A DNA stretch of 64,000 nucleotides from assembly GCA_008711295.1 (NCBI GenBank), contig VUYV01000513.1:63054-127053 (forward strand), in the 5' to 3' direction. Origin of the DNA: Anarhynchus alexandrinus. Its lineage: Eukaryota; Chordata; Aves; Charadriiformes; Charadriidae. Below the pieces are notes generated by a model, which did no database searches, was not told the DNA's origin, and saw nothing but the letters and a program-made list of their open reading frames with translations. Shown here in pieces: positions 1-12,768 of the stretch. A program made the translations under genes and the position numbers. Position 1 is the stretch's first letter, and each line of letters begins with the position of its first letter.

Positions 1-340
1 TGAGTCAGAAGGACCTTTAATCCAACCTGATATGGCCAGTTTCATGTTCTTATTGGATGAGACACAGAGGACAGGAGAGATCTGATATGTTTCATTAACA
101 AGCCTGTTCTTTAACCTTATTTTCATGTTTGAGCCATTTTGAAAGTTGGGGTTTTTTTTAGTGAACACCTACATTTTCCTTGCAAAAGGAGGCTGCAACA
201 GTTAGGTGAAGGCTCCACCGAGGTGTCCTTTCCACCTCCCTTGTCTTGCACTGTCAATGAGCCGCATCCCATTAGTGTGATTTAACCAAACTGGAGGGTC
301 GGGAATAGAGGCTGAAGGGCTGCTTGTACAGAAGAAAGAT
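1..340. other. non-coding, nothing recognised
   Basis: No open frame of note and no repeat recognised before the CR1 tail begins. Confidence 0.5.
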
Positions 341-760
341 TTCATAGAATCATAGAACCGTAGAATGGTTTAGGTTGGAAAGGACCTTGAAGATCATCGA
401 GTTCCAACCCCCCTGCCATAGGCAGGGACACCTCCCACTAGACCAGGTTGCCCAAGGCCACATCCAGCCTGGCCTTGAACACCTCCAGGGATGGGGCCTC
501 AACAACCTCTCCGGGCAACCTGTTCCAGTGCCTCACCACCCTCACAGTGAAAAACTTCTTCCTAATGTTCAATCTAAACCTGCCCTCTTCCAGTTTGAAG
601 CCATTCCCCCTTGTCCTATCACTACATGCCCTAGTAAAAAGTCCTTCCCCAGCTCTCCTGTAGGCCCCCTTTAGGTAATGGAAGGCTGCAATAAGATCTC
701 CCTGGAGCCTTCTCTTCTCCAGAAGCCTTCTTCCTTCCCCGGAGCCTTCTCTTCTCTTCG
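341..760 (-). mobile_element. CR1 LINE, 5'-truncated 3' end
   Basis: Read on the minus strand, this is the last part of CR1 ORF2, the short 3' UTR and the octamer tail. The tail appears on the plus strand as repeated CATAGAAT-like units at about 341-366, the typical avian CR1 terminus. No poly(A) is present, as expected for CR1. The copy is short because CR1 reverse transcription usually stops early. The 5' edge is blurred by a local expansion of GGAGCCTTCT-like units (704-719 and 741-756). The well-preserved reading frame suggests a comparatively young insertion. Confidence 0.96.
438..718 (-). pseudogene. CR1 ORF2 C-terminal remnant
   Basis: About 93 codons of the C-terminal tail of the CR1 ORF2 polyprotein remain open to the stop at 438. 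Family-typical pieces are visible: GDLIAAF near the start, [14 protein letters not shown], then [25 protein letters not shown] and [12 protein letters not shown]. The open frame nominally starts further upstream (764), but those residues come from the local repeat expansion. The endonuclease and the reverse transcriptase catalytic domain are missing, so the copy cannot move by itself. It is a dead-on-arrival insertion rather than a host gene. Confidence 0.92.
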
Positions 761-1524
761 GCACACAGATGCTTCCCGTATTGCCAGTAGTTTGGAAAGG
801 TATCTAGTTTAGCCACTGGAAGTTTCTTTTGACACTAGGAGGACGGATGGATGTGGAGTTTCTATTCAAAATCTGAAAATGCTGTGATAATGTTTCTGTT
901 AACACCTTACATGAGCAGGTGGGCACTGCAAAGGTTAGGTGTGTTCGTTTGTAAGACCTGATGAAATGTTGGGGAACTCTGAGAAAAACAAGCACTAAAG
1001 AAACTAGAGACAGCCAAGAATTTTTTGATGACAGTTTTGCCACAAATGTTGAATGATCAAAAATAATGATCCTTTCCTGTAAGAAGGGTCATTTTAAGTG
1101 ACCCTCTTTATATGAAGAAACACTAGAATAAAAGTTCTGAGTTCTCAGTGTCTTGTTAAACTGGTAAGGTCTTATATAGACCACAGTGATAATGGAAAAC
1201 TCCATCAAATCTTATTATTTTTCATATTTTTATGCATTGTTTAGAGGTGAAAAGTCCTTTCTGCTCCTTTTCATTTTAATACCTTTCCATTCAGTTTCCT
1301 CAGGTGTGCACTATGTGACAAACATGCCTACAGGAACAAAAAATCACTACACTGAGCCAGCCAGTCCCACTCCCAGTTTCTAACCAGAGCTGGTCAATAC
1401 CAGAAGATTCAGAGGAAGCTGTAAACAACCTGTGCTGTGCAAGATGGGATAATTTGGCCCACATTTCTATCACACTCTAATAGCTTTTGGTTGTTTTAAA
1501 TGCTGAATAACAAGATCTAATAGA
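761..1524. other. non-coding, nothing recognised
   Basis: AT-rich sequence. Short open frames (for example minus strand 804-1043) show no domain or codon pattern I can support. Confidence 0.5.
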
Positions 1525-1735
1525 ATTTTTTGTTCAGGTTATTCTTGTTATCCAAGTATATCTCCAAACTATTTTTGAAACTTGTGAAATTCTTTGTCTC
1601 AACAGCTTATTTTGACAATGACTGCATAGTCTGTGCCTGTGAGAAAAATATTTCCTATCTTCATTTTGAATTTGCCTTGGATGGCATTTATGTCTTCATC
1701 GTGTCTCTATTCTTATGAGCTATTTTGTTGTCAGT
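1525..1735 (-). mobile_element. ancient CR1 3' relic
   Basis: The plus strand reads like the complement of an old sauropsid CR1 near the ORF2 end and 3' UTR. Recognisable blocks are TTATCCAAGTATAT, then AAACTATTTTTGAAACTTGT, then TTTTGAATTTGCCTTGGATG, ending near ATTCTTATGAGC. The copy is strongly diverged and has no octamer tail. The assignment rests on remembered family sequence, so the limits are approximate. Confidence 0.6.
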
Positions 1736-1917
1736 TTCTGATTCTATCCATCAGCAAAGACCATAAAGCTTTAAGAATGTCTGTAAATCAGGGCACAGCT
1801 GATTAGCCCAGCACCTGTCTCTAGTAGTGAACAACACTGAAGAACGTGAGATATTTCTGCAGTGTTTACAAGCCTGCAGAAATCTTCACCTCGTGGCAGC
1901 CTCTTTTATGTTTTTTC

Positions 1918-2019
1918 TTTTTGTTGGTTTTTTTTTGTTGTTGTTGGTTGGTTGTTTTTTTGGTTTTTTTGTTTGTTTGTTTGTTTGTTTTTGTTTGTTT
2001 TTTTGTTGGGGGGGGGTGG
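1918..2019 (+). repeat. T/G-only low-complexity tract
   Basis: 102 consecutive bases contain only T and G. The tract includes a run of GTTT units (about 1971-1990) and ends with nine consecutive G (2008-2016). Long open frames across this segment in several frames (for example minus 1866-2168) are artefacts of the low complexity. Confidence 0.95.
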
Positions 2020-2180
2020 ATGTTGGTTGTTGGTTTTTTCCTCGGGATTTTCTTCCATATATTTGGTCCATTCATTTTTAAGTCATACACATTTTTATCA
2101 TGCACAATATTCTGAGTTTCACAAGTTATGTGAAGTACCGCATTGTTTTGATTTTCCGGGCCTGCCACCTGCTAGTTCCA

Positions 2181-2300
2181 TTTAAACCCTCTTAGTTCTT
2201 GTATTGGAAGAGACAGTAAATAATGATTCCCTTCTGGCCTGCTCCTTGACTCTCATCATTTTATAGACTTCTAGCGTATCTCCCTCAGTGCCAAGTCAAG
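2181..2300 (-). mobile_element. ancient CR1 3' relic
   Basis: A second diverged antisense CR1 piece. CTTAGTTCTTGTATTGGAAG is followed by an AGTAAATAATG block, ATCATTTTATAGACTTCTA and TATCTCCCTC. These occur in this order in the complement of the CR1 3' region. It covers part of the same family segment as the relic at 1525-1735, so the two are probably separate insertions. Confidence 0.6.
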
Positions 2301-5300
2301 GCTTGTGTGGACCTGTAAGGAGGAAGCACTCCTGCCCAGACAGTTAAACACAGCCTCCTGGGCCATCCGAGCTCCCTCCCAGGATGGCACAGGGCCACCT
2401 GAAAACCAGGAGAAAACCAGATGTATTAGCATGTGCTTCCTTTATGCCAGTTAGCTTTGCCAAGGCTCAGGATATATTTGCTTCTTTAGAGCACTGTGCA
2501 CTGCATTCAAAGCTAAATGAAGTATCTTCCCACGGAGGCATAACCCAAAGGCAAACTCTCCGAGGAAAGGACAAGTCCTTCACTCACACTTTACAACATT
2601 ATTTTGGTTGAATTGTTTCTAAAGAAAGAGAAAAAATATCTGTTTCTCTAGGTATTTTTTAACCCCCCAAAAGCCTCTGATAATTAGAGATCTTTTAGGA
2701 AGGCACATGGAAAATATTTTCCTTTCCAGCAGATCAACAAATGCCATTACCATTCTGTAAATATGCAAAGAGCATCACAGCTGCTGGAAAAAAAAAAAAA
2801 AAGTCTGTTTTTTTTTTCATCTGGACACTCTGACCTAGTGAACAAAACTGCTGGCCAAACAACTGAATTGTCCTCCTATATGGCAGATCATTCAGCTTTG
2901 GGCTACCCTGTGTCTCACTTTTCCTGTCTGTAATGCAGTACACCCTAAAAGACAGTCACTTTCTTCACGCATTTCTTATACTTTTACTTCAGTAACATTT
3001 AGACTTTGCAGATGTGATGGGTCTCTCCATTAAGTGGATTGGTGAACCTGACATGATGACACACTTTTAACTCCAACATTTAACTTTTTTTCTGTTCCAC
3101 CTCATAGTAAAAATTGAATTTTGAGGTCAGTGTAGCAATAGAGAAGAAAATGCAAAGAAAACAAAAATCCCTAGTTCAGGTTGAGCTGAGAAATTCAGTA
3201 TGAATTTTATTTTGCTTAAAAATGAAATTACATGCGTGATTTAATATCAATCTTTTATTTCCCTTTTCTTAATATTTTAAAAAGCATTTTGGCTTTTAAG
3301 CCAAAAAATATTGTTTTGATACCAAAGAATTGACAGATTTTCCCTAAATGTTGAAAGTAACATTCTCATGTTTCCAGATAAAATATTTCACTTAATATTA
3401 GATACTTAAAAATGTCAAAATGCAATGATTCAGCATTTTAATTTCCCTCCCTCTTTATTTTTCAGTTGAAATTATTATGAGTAGATTCATTTCCACCTAC
3501 TCTCACTCCAAATCCCTCTTACTGTTAAATTTTCTGTTCCTCAAATGCATACTGATCGCACTAGATAGAATGGGTTGATCCAGCACAGCCATCAGGCTCT
3601 ATACTACTCAATAATCCTGGCACTTTGAATGACTCAAATTGCAAATCCATCACACTGGTAGAGCAGTTTTGGTGCCATACTGCATGGAGCCCTCAAAACA
3701 TCAGGAAACCCAAGGAATTCTCTGAACTTGGTCATTTTTATCAGCTTCAGTTTCCACAGACACCAAAAATCTTCCATTCTATCACTGTTTTAGTGAATAA
3801 GCAGTTAGTTTCTTCAGTTGAGAAATCCAATTTAAAAGTCATCCGGGAATATCGTTATCCTGTAAGACACACACAAGTGAGAAAACAAGAAAAAACTGCT
3901 CAACCAGGGCCTAAAGTAAGTGCATTATTCTTCAAGTAATCCATTTACTGATCAATTTTAGTGAGAGTTTTGACTAAATTAGGACAGAAGGAGAAGTGCA
4001 GAATAGGTCGAAAAGACCACCGTCTGCATAGCAATGTTTCTGAAACAACTGTTTCATAAGCTTTTTCCAGCAGCTGGAAAAAATCCATACAAGTCATTTC
4101 TCGAGGGATTTGTTCCAGAAATACTGCTTTTAGTATGTATCGTTCCAGTTACTACTTTCTGACCTTGCATATTTTGGGATCTCTGGCATATCCTATAACA
4201 TAAAATAAATATTTTCCCCACTAAAATTGCTGTCTGCTTTAGATTTTGTGTTTTATTTGAAAAACTGTGCAGTAAGTGATTTTTCCGTCCCAATTTTAAT
4301 TTAACAACCTCTGGTTTCTTGGTGTATTTCTTGTAATACAACTCCATCCAGTTTCTGTTGGTTCAGGTAAATTCCTATTTTTGCTTGTTCTTAATAGGGT
4401 CATTCAGGTCTTTTGCATTCCAAGGAGTCTTTATGTCATTCATTTAAGGGGTTATTAAATCTTATGATTTCTCCTTTTCTTTTTCTTTTATGACTTTTAA
4501 AATGACTGCTCTCTCAAGTTCCTTTATTTGTTGTAACCACTTTATCAGAACTCCTTACTCTTTCCAGTAGCTAAACTATTTGCTTTTGGTTCAGCTTCCT
4601 CCCCTGATTCTTGATTCAAGAGAATCAAAATTCTCAGAGGAAATCTCTTTCAATTTTTCTTTTGGGCAGGGAAACGCTTTTCTTTTTCTTCATTTTAATG
4701 CAAAGACGCGGCACAGCTTTGTTCTGCCTCTGGTTTCTTAAAGGAAATGATAAGTTTAAATTGTCTTTTTTTTAAAAAAAAAAAGTTCCCCATATTGTAT
4801 GCTCTCATTTTGAAACACCTCATGGGTTTGATTCTCCTCAGTATTAAGTGAACATCATTCTACAAATGGTGCAACCTGGGCACAAACTTGTCCTCTAGGT
4901 ATAGCAATATTGCTCAGAGGAGTACCATGCAGAGCAACCTATCCTGCTCTTGAGTGGGCTGGTGCATCTATGTGATGGTCTGGGGTTGAGCCTGGAGGAG
5001 CCTGCTCTGGCGCCAGATGCAGCTAGCTGCTCTCTGGCTAATCCTTCAGCAGTTCGGTTCCCAGCTCCACATCTGCAGGTTGCTAACAAATGCTTGAATC
5101 CAAGCTTTTATCCATCAACTTTTGATATAGACTTTCATCCAACCCTAAGAGACATTACCTTGCTTTGATCTCTCCATCTTGCACTTGCCACAGAAGCAAT
5201 TTCTTCTTTGTCCATGGACACACCTCTTGTTAAATCCCTCTCCCGACTGTCTCTTCTCTGCCAAGTCAAATCAAAGCAACGTTTCAAAGCCTTCACAGCC

Positions 5301-6085
5301 CACCATTCCTTGTTTCATATTTAAACTTCTCCCTCCATTTTGCTAACCTCCACTGTCTATAAACAAGCAATTTTTTCTTCCCTCATTCTGCTCCTCAAGC
5401 GCTATCATGCCTCAGGAGCTGTTATCATGTCTTTTTTGTGTTCCTTCCCATCCTTCTTAAGAGTCCCCTATGTTACAAAACTTGACAGTGGTTATGCCTC
5501 TAGGATACAAATATCACAGAGTTCTACATCCCCCACAATATTGTATTCCCTTTCTCTCTGCATGTAATGTTCTACAAGTAGATGGTATCCCTTTGGAGTG
5601 TTATCATGGAGTTCCAGGCCCCAAAAGCCACATTTAGAGATTATCTAAAACAGGACTGATGTTACGGCAGTGCTGTTTATCTTTGATCCTGTTGAATCTC
5701 CTTAAGAAATTAGTTAATGAATGACATCTCTTGTTCTTAGTTGTTTGTGTCAATAGTATTTCATTAAAAGCTATGTACATAAACTCATGTATACTCAGAA
5801 ATTACGTAAATTGGTATGTGGATTGGTCTGCCAGGAAGAGGCATGCTCATGAGCTTGTACGTAGACTCTATTTGTTCATAACATGCTTGTAACTTTAAGA
5901 CAAGCGACATTCACTCAGCTGGATATGATATCCTTTTTCTTCTTTTTTTTTACAGAAAGTCATGTCAGACAATTACTAGTTTAGATGACAGGAATTAAAA
6001 GGTGAGGCATTTTCCTAATTAAATCAGTAATCAAGAGTATGGGGTTGAAGACTTTACACTTAACAGAAATGTGATTGGAGGAGTC
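2301..6085. other. gene-free AT-rich stretch
   Basis: No coding region supported. It contains A/T runs (about 2789-2818) and a T8A11 block at 4766-4784. The 104-codon frame at 3625-3939 (plus) and the 97-codon frame at 4054-4347 (minus) show no recognisable domain and are within the length expected by chance in AT-rich DNA. Confidence 0.5.
4766..4784. repeat. T8A11 self-complementary tract
   Basis: Eight T followed directly by eleven A. A nearly identical tract lies at 45167-45184 (T8A10). Confidence 0.9.
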
Positions 6086-6716
6086 AGCAGTGTGCCCTTG
6101 CAGCAAAGCAGCATAACAGCACCCTGGGCTTCATTAGCATGATCATAGCCAGCAGGTCAAGGGGAGTGATTATTCTCATCTCTTCAGCACTTCGGAAGTC
6201 ATGTTCAGAGTACTGTGCCCATTTTTTAACTCCTTGGTACTAGAGAAAAAATGATGAATTGCAGCAAGTCCAGTAGAGGACAAATCTGGTGGGTAGAGGA
6301 TGAGACGCCCAGGAAGAGACTGAGGGATCTGGGTTTGTTTAGCCTGAAGAGAAGAAAGTTGAGTAGATACCTAACTGCTGTCTTCAACTACCTCATGGAT
6401 GAGTTATAAGATAGCCAGACTCTTCCCAGAGATGCCCGGTGAAAGAAGAGGAGGCAGGAGTCAAAAGCCGCATCAAGGGAAATGCCAGCTAGGCATAAAG
6501 AAAATACAGTTCACAATGAAACTAGTCAAGTACTGATTGTCAAGTAGTCAAGTACAGGTTGTCCAAAGAGGCTGTGAGATCTTCATTTGGTGATTTTCAA
6601 AGCTCGGCTGGGGAAGGTCCTGAGCAACCTATTCTAAATTTGAAGTTAGACCTGCTCTGGGCTTGTTGGACTAGCTGACCCCTAAAGGTTTGTTCCAACA
6701 AAAGTGATTCCATGAA
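6086..6716 (+). mobile_element. old CR1 LINE, 3' fragment
   Basis: Sense-strand remnant starting in the ORF2 segment that reads like the CR1 'quence QQS...ILGxI' region (TGCCCTTGCAGCAAAG at about 6091). It continues through GAGTACTGTGCCCA and TTTAGCCTGAAGAGAAGA, then GTCCAAAGAGGCTGTG, and ends with GTTGGACTAGCTGACC, TTCCAACA and GATTCCATG. Many indels and stops break the frame. A local duplication of GTCAAGTAC (about 6525-6555) lies inside. The divergence makes it clearly older than the copies at 341-760 and 15540-17137. Confidence 0.9.
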
Positions 6717-9700
6717 TAAGAAAAATTTGAGGTGGTTCACTCCAGATCAGAATTCATTTTGGGAAAAACTGGGGTTTGTTAGAGACCCAATTCTGTCCAT
6801 GGGAGCTATCTATAATGTCCTGAAACTTAGTCTGACTGGATCACCAACTAAAAGGAAAGCACGCAGATGGAAAAGCAAAACCAAAGCTAATTATAGCTAT
6901 TTATAGTTTGATTTATCAAATACAATAACTTGTTATTTACATCTGGCATTTTAGCATAAGAAATTAATTTGCTTTTACCTTACCTTTTTCTGTCTTTTAA
7001 TAAGAGATAATCAACCCCCAGGACTAGCAATCTTCTACACACCTACTGTTCCCACGCTGTGAGCAGGAGGGTCAAGGGATAGAAAGGTTCTGCTCCACGT
7101 AGTTGTGGGGCCAAGGTGTTTTTCAGACTTCATGGTGGAGAGTCATCCCCCGGGGCAGGCTCTGGCTCGCTATCCTATCCTCGCAGCAGCATGGCGGGAA
7201 GAGTACCTGTGTCACAAGGGACTCCTCAGAAAATAACAATTGTCTTTTATTATTCACAGTATAAGGGCCTTGTGAATCTTGGCCCATAAAGGGGCCTCCT
7301 CTGTGCTATAGCAGTAAAAATTACAATAAAAAGAAGATTGCTCAGCATCAAAAAGAAAAGAACTTTTGTTGAATAAGCTGCTCTACCAACATAAATAATG
7401 ATGTCACGGTCTAGCGCTCTGTCTCTCTTTCTGCTCGTTTTTAAATACTTTTGTCTTTTTTCCTTCTTTGGTGTAAAAATATTTTTTTCCTCTCTGTGTA
7501 TCCTTTTCAACTGCTTTTTTGTTTTGTTTTGTTTTGCTTTATAATTCCAGGTGGCACTAACCTCTGAGGTAAATGTTGTGTGTTTGCTGAAAAGAGTAGA
7601 CAGGAGTCTGCTTGCACTCAGCAGGGAAGCAACCCTCCAGACAATTATGTCCTCTTTCATTTATTTCCCATGCTGTTTAGCAGCATTCCTGGATTAAAAG
7701 TGGTTTATCAGAAAAGATCTCAGCAGTTATCATCTCATCAAAGATGCCAATGTTGGAAACATAAGACAGTTCCACCTTGCAGGAATCTCTACTAAGCTAA
7801 ATATATACCTGTGTATGCATAGGATCAGATACGTTCAGATCAAGGAGGCAGTTTTGAAGAAATAAAATTGAGAATGTATTATATTACACCTAAAGCACTC
7901 TCTTTGCTTCTCCACACATAAAGAGGGAAATGGAAGGGACAGCCTCCCTGCCCTCGCCCTGACAATGCCATGTTCTTTGCTTTCATGACAATATCTTGTA
8001 TTCAGGTTCCTGAATGAGAGCTAATTTTTTCTGAAAATGTCTTTCTAATACTGTGATGAAATTCTGTCCCTGAGCTAAAATGAACTTGATCCTCAAGTGT
8101 GCAAAACCGCATATACTCACTATAAAAAATTTTTCTTTCAGTGAGCAAAAGCTAAATGATCCTTACATCTGCTAACCATAAACAAAGGACCTTCACTCCT
8201 TAGTAGCAGAATAATAATCTCTTGACACCTGATAATGAACAAAACCTACCAAATGTCTCTTTCTGCAAAGACTGAGTCATAGCACTCAAATATTTTTTCT
8301 TCTAGCTAAAAGGCTAGCAACTTCCATCTGTTTTTTTCATTAAGTTTCAGCAAAGAAATGTGAGAGTCCCATACATTTTCCTCTCTTATTTCCACTTTTA
8401 GACCTCATGAAAAATTGAATAATGTCTGTAGCCGAAAAACCAGTTTTGTATGGTTAGTTGATCTATGGAAATTAATTGTAAAATATCTTCACTTCTTCCC
8501 TGCAAGGGAGCACAAATCAAGCTTCCTTCATGTCAGAAAAACCTTAATTCTTTAAAACAAATGGTAAGGGATGAACTGTATGATTTTGACTGATTAATCA
8601 GACAGATTCTTTCCTTACCGATATTTGCATAAAATTAGAATAAATCCTTTAGCTTCATTGGTTTTTCTTGAGTTTTTCTCTGACTTGAAAAAGTGCAGAG
8701 ACTCAGTGAGAAGTTGATATCATTCTGGCATGACACCATTTAACTGAGTTTATTTCAGTAGAGCTACATCTGGTGAATATGGGCTTGAAAACAGACTCAA
8801 GCCCAGACTGTTAATTAAGGTATCAAAACTAAAAAAGAAGACTTTTACCCTGCTAGGCTTCAATGCTCCCTTCCTTTTAAATTAGATCTCAGAAAGATTA
8901 AATGCTTCAGAAGATTTTAACAAGCCTTCAACATACTTAGTCTATTGTTATTAATAATTTATCTTTATTACTAATTAACTGCAATAATTTGGTATCTTTT
9001 TTATTTTAATTTTGACATCTATATGTTTTTAAATCCTCAAATTAAAAAAAAATGGTTTCTGTTAAAACCCAATATCTTTCAAGTAAGTGATAAGTGTAGG
9101 TACTATGTACGTGTTTTATATTGAATTACTGTGTTCAGCCATGCCACAGATGGGACTGATTTGGAGTTTTAAAAGGTACAGGTTCCTGGCTGTCTTTACA
9201 TTTTGTTTTATGTTCTCTTTTGTTTCCTGACAGAGTGGTTTTGGGGAAGACATAGACTACAGGATTAAGTTTTGGGAGCCTGAGGATTACATATCTATGT
9301 GAGAATAAATCTGTGATTTGCAAGCAAGACAAGATGTAATATTTTGTAAATGAAAATATCTAGGGAGAGAATTCCATGTATACAGGGTGCTGACTTGTTG
9401 AGTGCTGGGAGAGCCAAACTGCTGACTTTGAGACTCAGTTTATTGTAATGCTATATCATACTTAAAAGCCTGAGGCAATGAGTTTCTTTCAGTCCAGAAA
9501 GAGCACTACTATGGATAAATGCCTTTGGGCAAAGCAGGGCATTGGCTGGGAGCTGGCATCTGGACAAGCAGGCCAGGCAAATGTTTTAGCCTCCTAGAAA
9601 CTAGGGATAAAAAGGACATTTCTTTGGGGTACAGTGCTAGAAAGGCTGATAAATAGCCCACAGTAATGCAAGATAAGTCCCAGGCAACCTGTAGCCCAGA

Positions 9701-10379
9701 GGTGAAGTTTGGACAGCCTAGATATGGAAGTTCCCATATCACATTTTTGGCCATGAATATATAGTACCCAGGCAGTCTACATGAGTGTCCTCTCATGGAT
9801 GCTCTTAACGTGCAATTAATACCAGGTGGTCTAATTCAGTTTCAGATCAAAATTTGCCCCTATCTTCCCTGTCCAGTCAAATTCTGAATGACCAGCCTTC
9901 CTCTGGCAGCCTAATAACCTTCCTTGTACACCCCCAAGGCATTTGAATGGGGGACTGTTCCCTGCCACTCGCAGGCTCTGCTGTGTTGCCCATGAGCACA
10001 AGGCTCGGTCCCTTTTCTGCTCCTCTCTGGTGTAGAAGCACTGCAGTAGAGCATGCTGGCACCCATCCTGGTACAGCTGTTTATCTTCTACACTGTATCC
10101 TGTAAGAATGTCCTTGGGAGACAGCCCAAAGGAAACCTGCAGAAACCTCCAGAGGAGGAATATACCCAGCCAGATATGTCTTTTAGGATTGGCGAGGTGT
10201 GGGGGCAGAGCCATGGTGAGACACCTACTTGAGAATTTCTCCTATATCCCGTCTACTTTAATTTGTCAAAGATGTTTCTAGCTGGCCATCCTTAAATTTT
10301 AGAATACAACACCCAAGTCCATTTTAAACTGCCTATGGAGACACCAGACCAAAAGCAAACCCTAGCTGAACAGTCAAGG

Positions 10380-11720
10380 GTCAGAGGTTATCTAGATTCA
10401 TTGTGAGGAGTGGAGTGGAGAGGGACATGTAGAAGTCATCAAGGGTTCATCTGAGCAGAGAAGATATTTTTGTGCTTCTTGTGAGCCAAAAAAGTTTACT
10501 GCAAGTGACAGGGCACACAGTTACAACCTTTGGTTCTCACTGTTAACAGGTCAAGCCAACGGACACAGGAGGAAAGGCATATGAGTTCAAACACAGGTTG
10601 CATTGTAGTCAGTGGCAAAACTCTCAAAGAAAACAACTATATGGAAGTGGAGAACAGACAAAAGGCACATGGAGCGAGCAGACAAAGCGAGTGAAAAATG
10701 TGCATTGCTGAGAAAAGAGAAGGACTTTTGAGAGAACAAAAAGCAAAAAGTGTAAGGAATTTTTTTATATATCTATAAAGTAGAAGAATAGAAGGAAGAA
10801 GAAACTTTCATTAATGTCCTTTGGTTAGTTGCTCTAGACAGCATGCAAATGCATGAAACAGGGGAAATACAGGAATAATCTAATTACATTTCTAACAAGG
10901 GAGAAAACAAGCTTATGCAGGAGAAAAAAGACGGGTGTTCAATTTCGGTGGAGTAAGCTTTGTTAGAATTGAAAGTGTTGGGTAAAATTGAAAGAAATAG
11001 AATGACGAAGGGAAGGGGTGTGTGAGAGAAATTGGAAGACGTTCAAAGTAAAATTCATGTTTGCCTCAGGGAATGTTGTGTATGTGTCTGCTACCTACCC
11101 AGTAAATATACCGTAAAGGAAAAGGGATGCCAATGTGAATGAAAAATGCTTTGTACAAAGTAATCAAGGTTAGGAAGGGACCAAATGTGGGGGATAAAAT
11201 GTGGATTATGGAAGGGAGAGTTGAGAATATGTAGAGAAAAGAGAGAGAAATTCAGCAAAAAGACTAAAAGCAAAGTAGCACAAGAGGAGAAGAGAAGCAA
11301 TAGAAATGTGTTAGGGCAGGAAGGTCATCCAAGGAGATTATAGGCTAGGATATTGTAAATGTAAGATATTATTAACCAAAGAAATAGATATGGCTACAAT
11401 ATGAAATTAATTCCCTGCCTCAGTTTTCACAAAATAAAAATAAAGGACAAATGTTAAAAGCAGACATAAAATTTCCCCAGGGAGGAAAAAGAAATATTAG
11501 AAATAGTACAGGAAATCTCGGTCATGCCAGAACAGGTAATCAAAAATAATGGTCAAAACCATATACACCAAGAATATATACAGAAAAAAACCTCAAACTA
11601 CCTCTACTCAAGTATACTTTACAACTTTCTTTGTAAGAAAAAAAAGAAAAAAGAGGTTAGAAGAGAGAAGAATAAAAATTTCAACTCACAGCTCTCTTTT
11701 AAAGCATATTGATGACAAGC
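10380..11720 (+). other. purine-biased region
   Basis: For more than 1 kb the plus strand is visibly dominated by A and G, with many GAGA, GAAA and AGGAAG words (for example 10650-10800, 10975-11030 and 11215-11300). No gene or known repeat explains this. Confidence 0.55.
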
Positions 11721-12751
11721 TAAAAGCTATATTTAAAATACCCAGCCCGCCAATTCTTCACTCTTCTGATAAAATAAATGTCTTTGGAATAGAATACGAT
11801 AAAACCACTCCTCAAACCCTGTACATTTCACTCTCTCATAATTCACATACCCAATAAGGACATAATCTGCTACCACTGAAGCCAATGGAAGCATGTAGTG
11901 CTGATTTCACATGGCATTGAGTCAGGTCCCAGCTAACAGAACAGTTTACATGCCTGTACTGGAGAAATCATAAGGACCTTCACAGTCCTGTGTGCAGAGA
12001 GTGTCTCCAACACCAAATTCATGCATGTTCATCACTGCTTCATGTCTCAGTCTTCCCAGGTAGAAAATGGGACATACGACTGGTGCTGAAGTGTTTTGAG
12101 ATCAGTCAGTGAAAACTTTTGGATTTTACACATCCAAAGATGACTCAAAAGATGCTTCTTGGGACATATAGAGGAAGAAATTACTGCTAAGCATCTCTTT
12201 ATTTCTCTGCTTTGGCCGCCCACCCTGTATAAAACAATAGGGCAGAAGAGCAGTTGCGTCTGGGCTCCTACGCTTTTCCAGTGACTCATGTCCCCTTGTG
12301 TGTACCGAGGTGCAAGTCAAGAGGACGGAAAAGTGCTGCTTCTATCCCAAAGCTGCTCTTTTAATTCCTTCTCTACTGCCAGACACGTGCCAGACACACT
12401 GCCCCTTCCTTAAGATTGCAAGTACTGTGTTCTCAAGCAGTGCTGGGCAAAGATATCTAAGACCCATCAGCACAGTCGTCTTAGAAGAATCAGCCTTGAG
12501 GAGTCACGTATTTGACACTCCATCTGAGGTCAGTGGTTCAAAAGCTACAGGGAGCTTTTTTACCCCACTTTTTAAATGTTTAGCAACAGGAGACACCTTC
12601 TAACAAAACTACAGCTGGGTGGGCTGAATCCTGCTCCAAGTTGCTTTGGAATTCCCTTGACTTCAGCACGCATGTAGAGCTGCCAACTTGCCGTGGCATG
12701 GCAGGTATTTTCCTCAGCTCATCACACTGATGTGGGCATCTGATGGTTACT

Positions 12752-12768
12752 CCCCCCCTCCCCCCCCC
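12752..12768. repeat. C-rich homopolymer tract
   Basis: Seventeen bases, all C except one T. Confidence 0.9.

Noticed and set aside
375..674. Plus-strand frame of 99 codons
   Set aside because: Antisense shadow of the CR1 ORF2 remnant.
1827..2185. Several overlapping frames of 84-107 codons with Phe/Val/Gly or Lys/Thr/Asn-rich proteins
   Set aside because: They are translations of the T/G low-complexity tract in different frames.
7250..7660. 136-codon minus-strand frame
   Set aside because: No domain recognised; the Lys-rich centre comes from an AT-rich segment with GTTTT units. Length is within chance for this composition.
9831..10214. 127-codon minus-strand frame, with another of 95 codons at 9509-9796
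   Set aside because: I looked for retroviral or zinc-finger motifs and for a processed gene copy and saw none. No conserved pattern.
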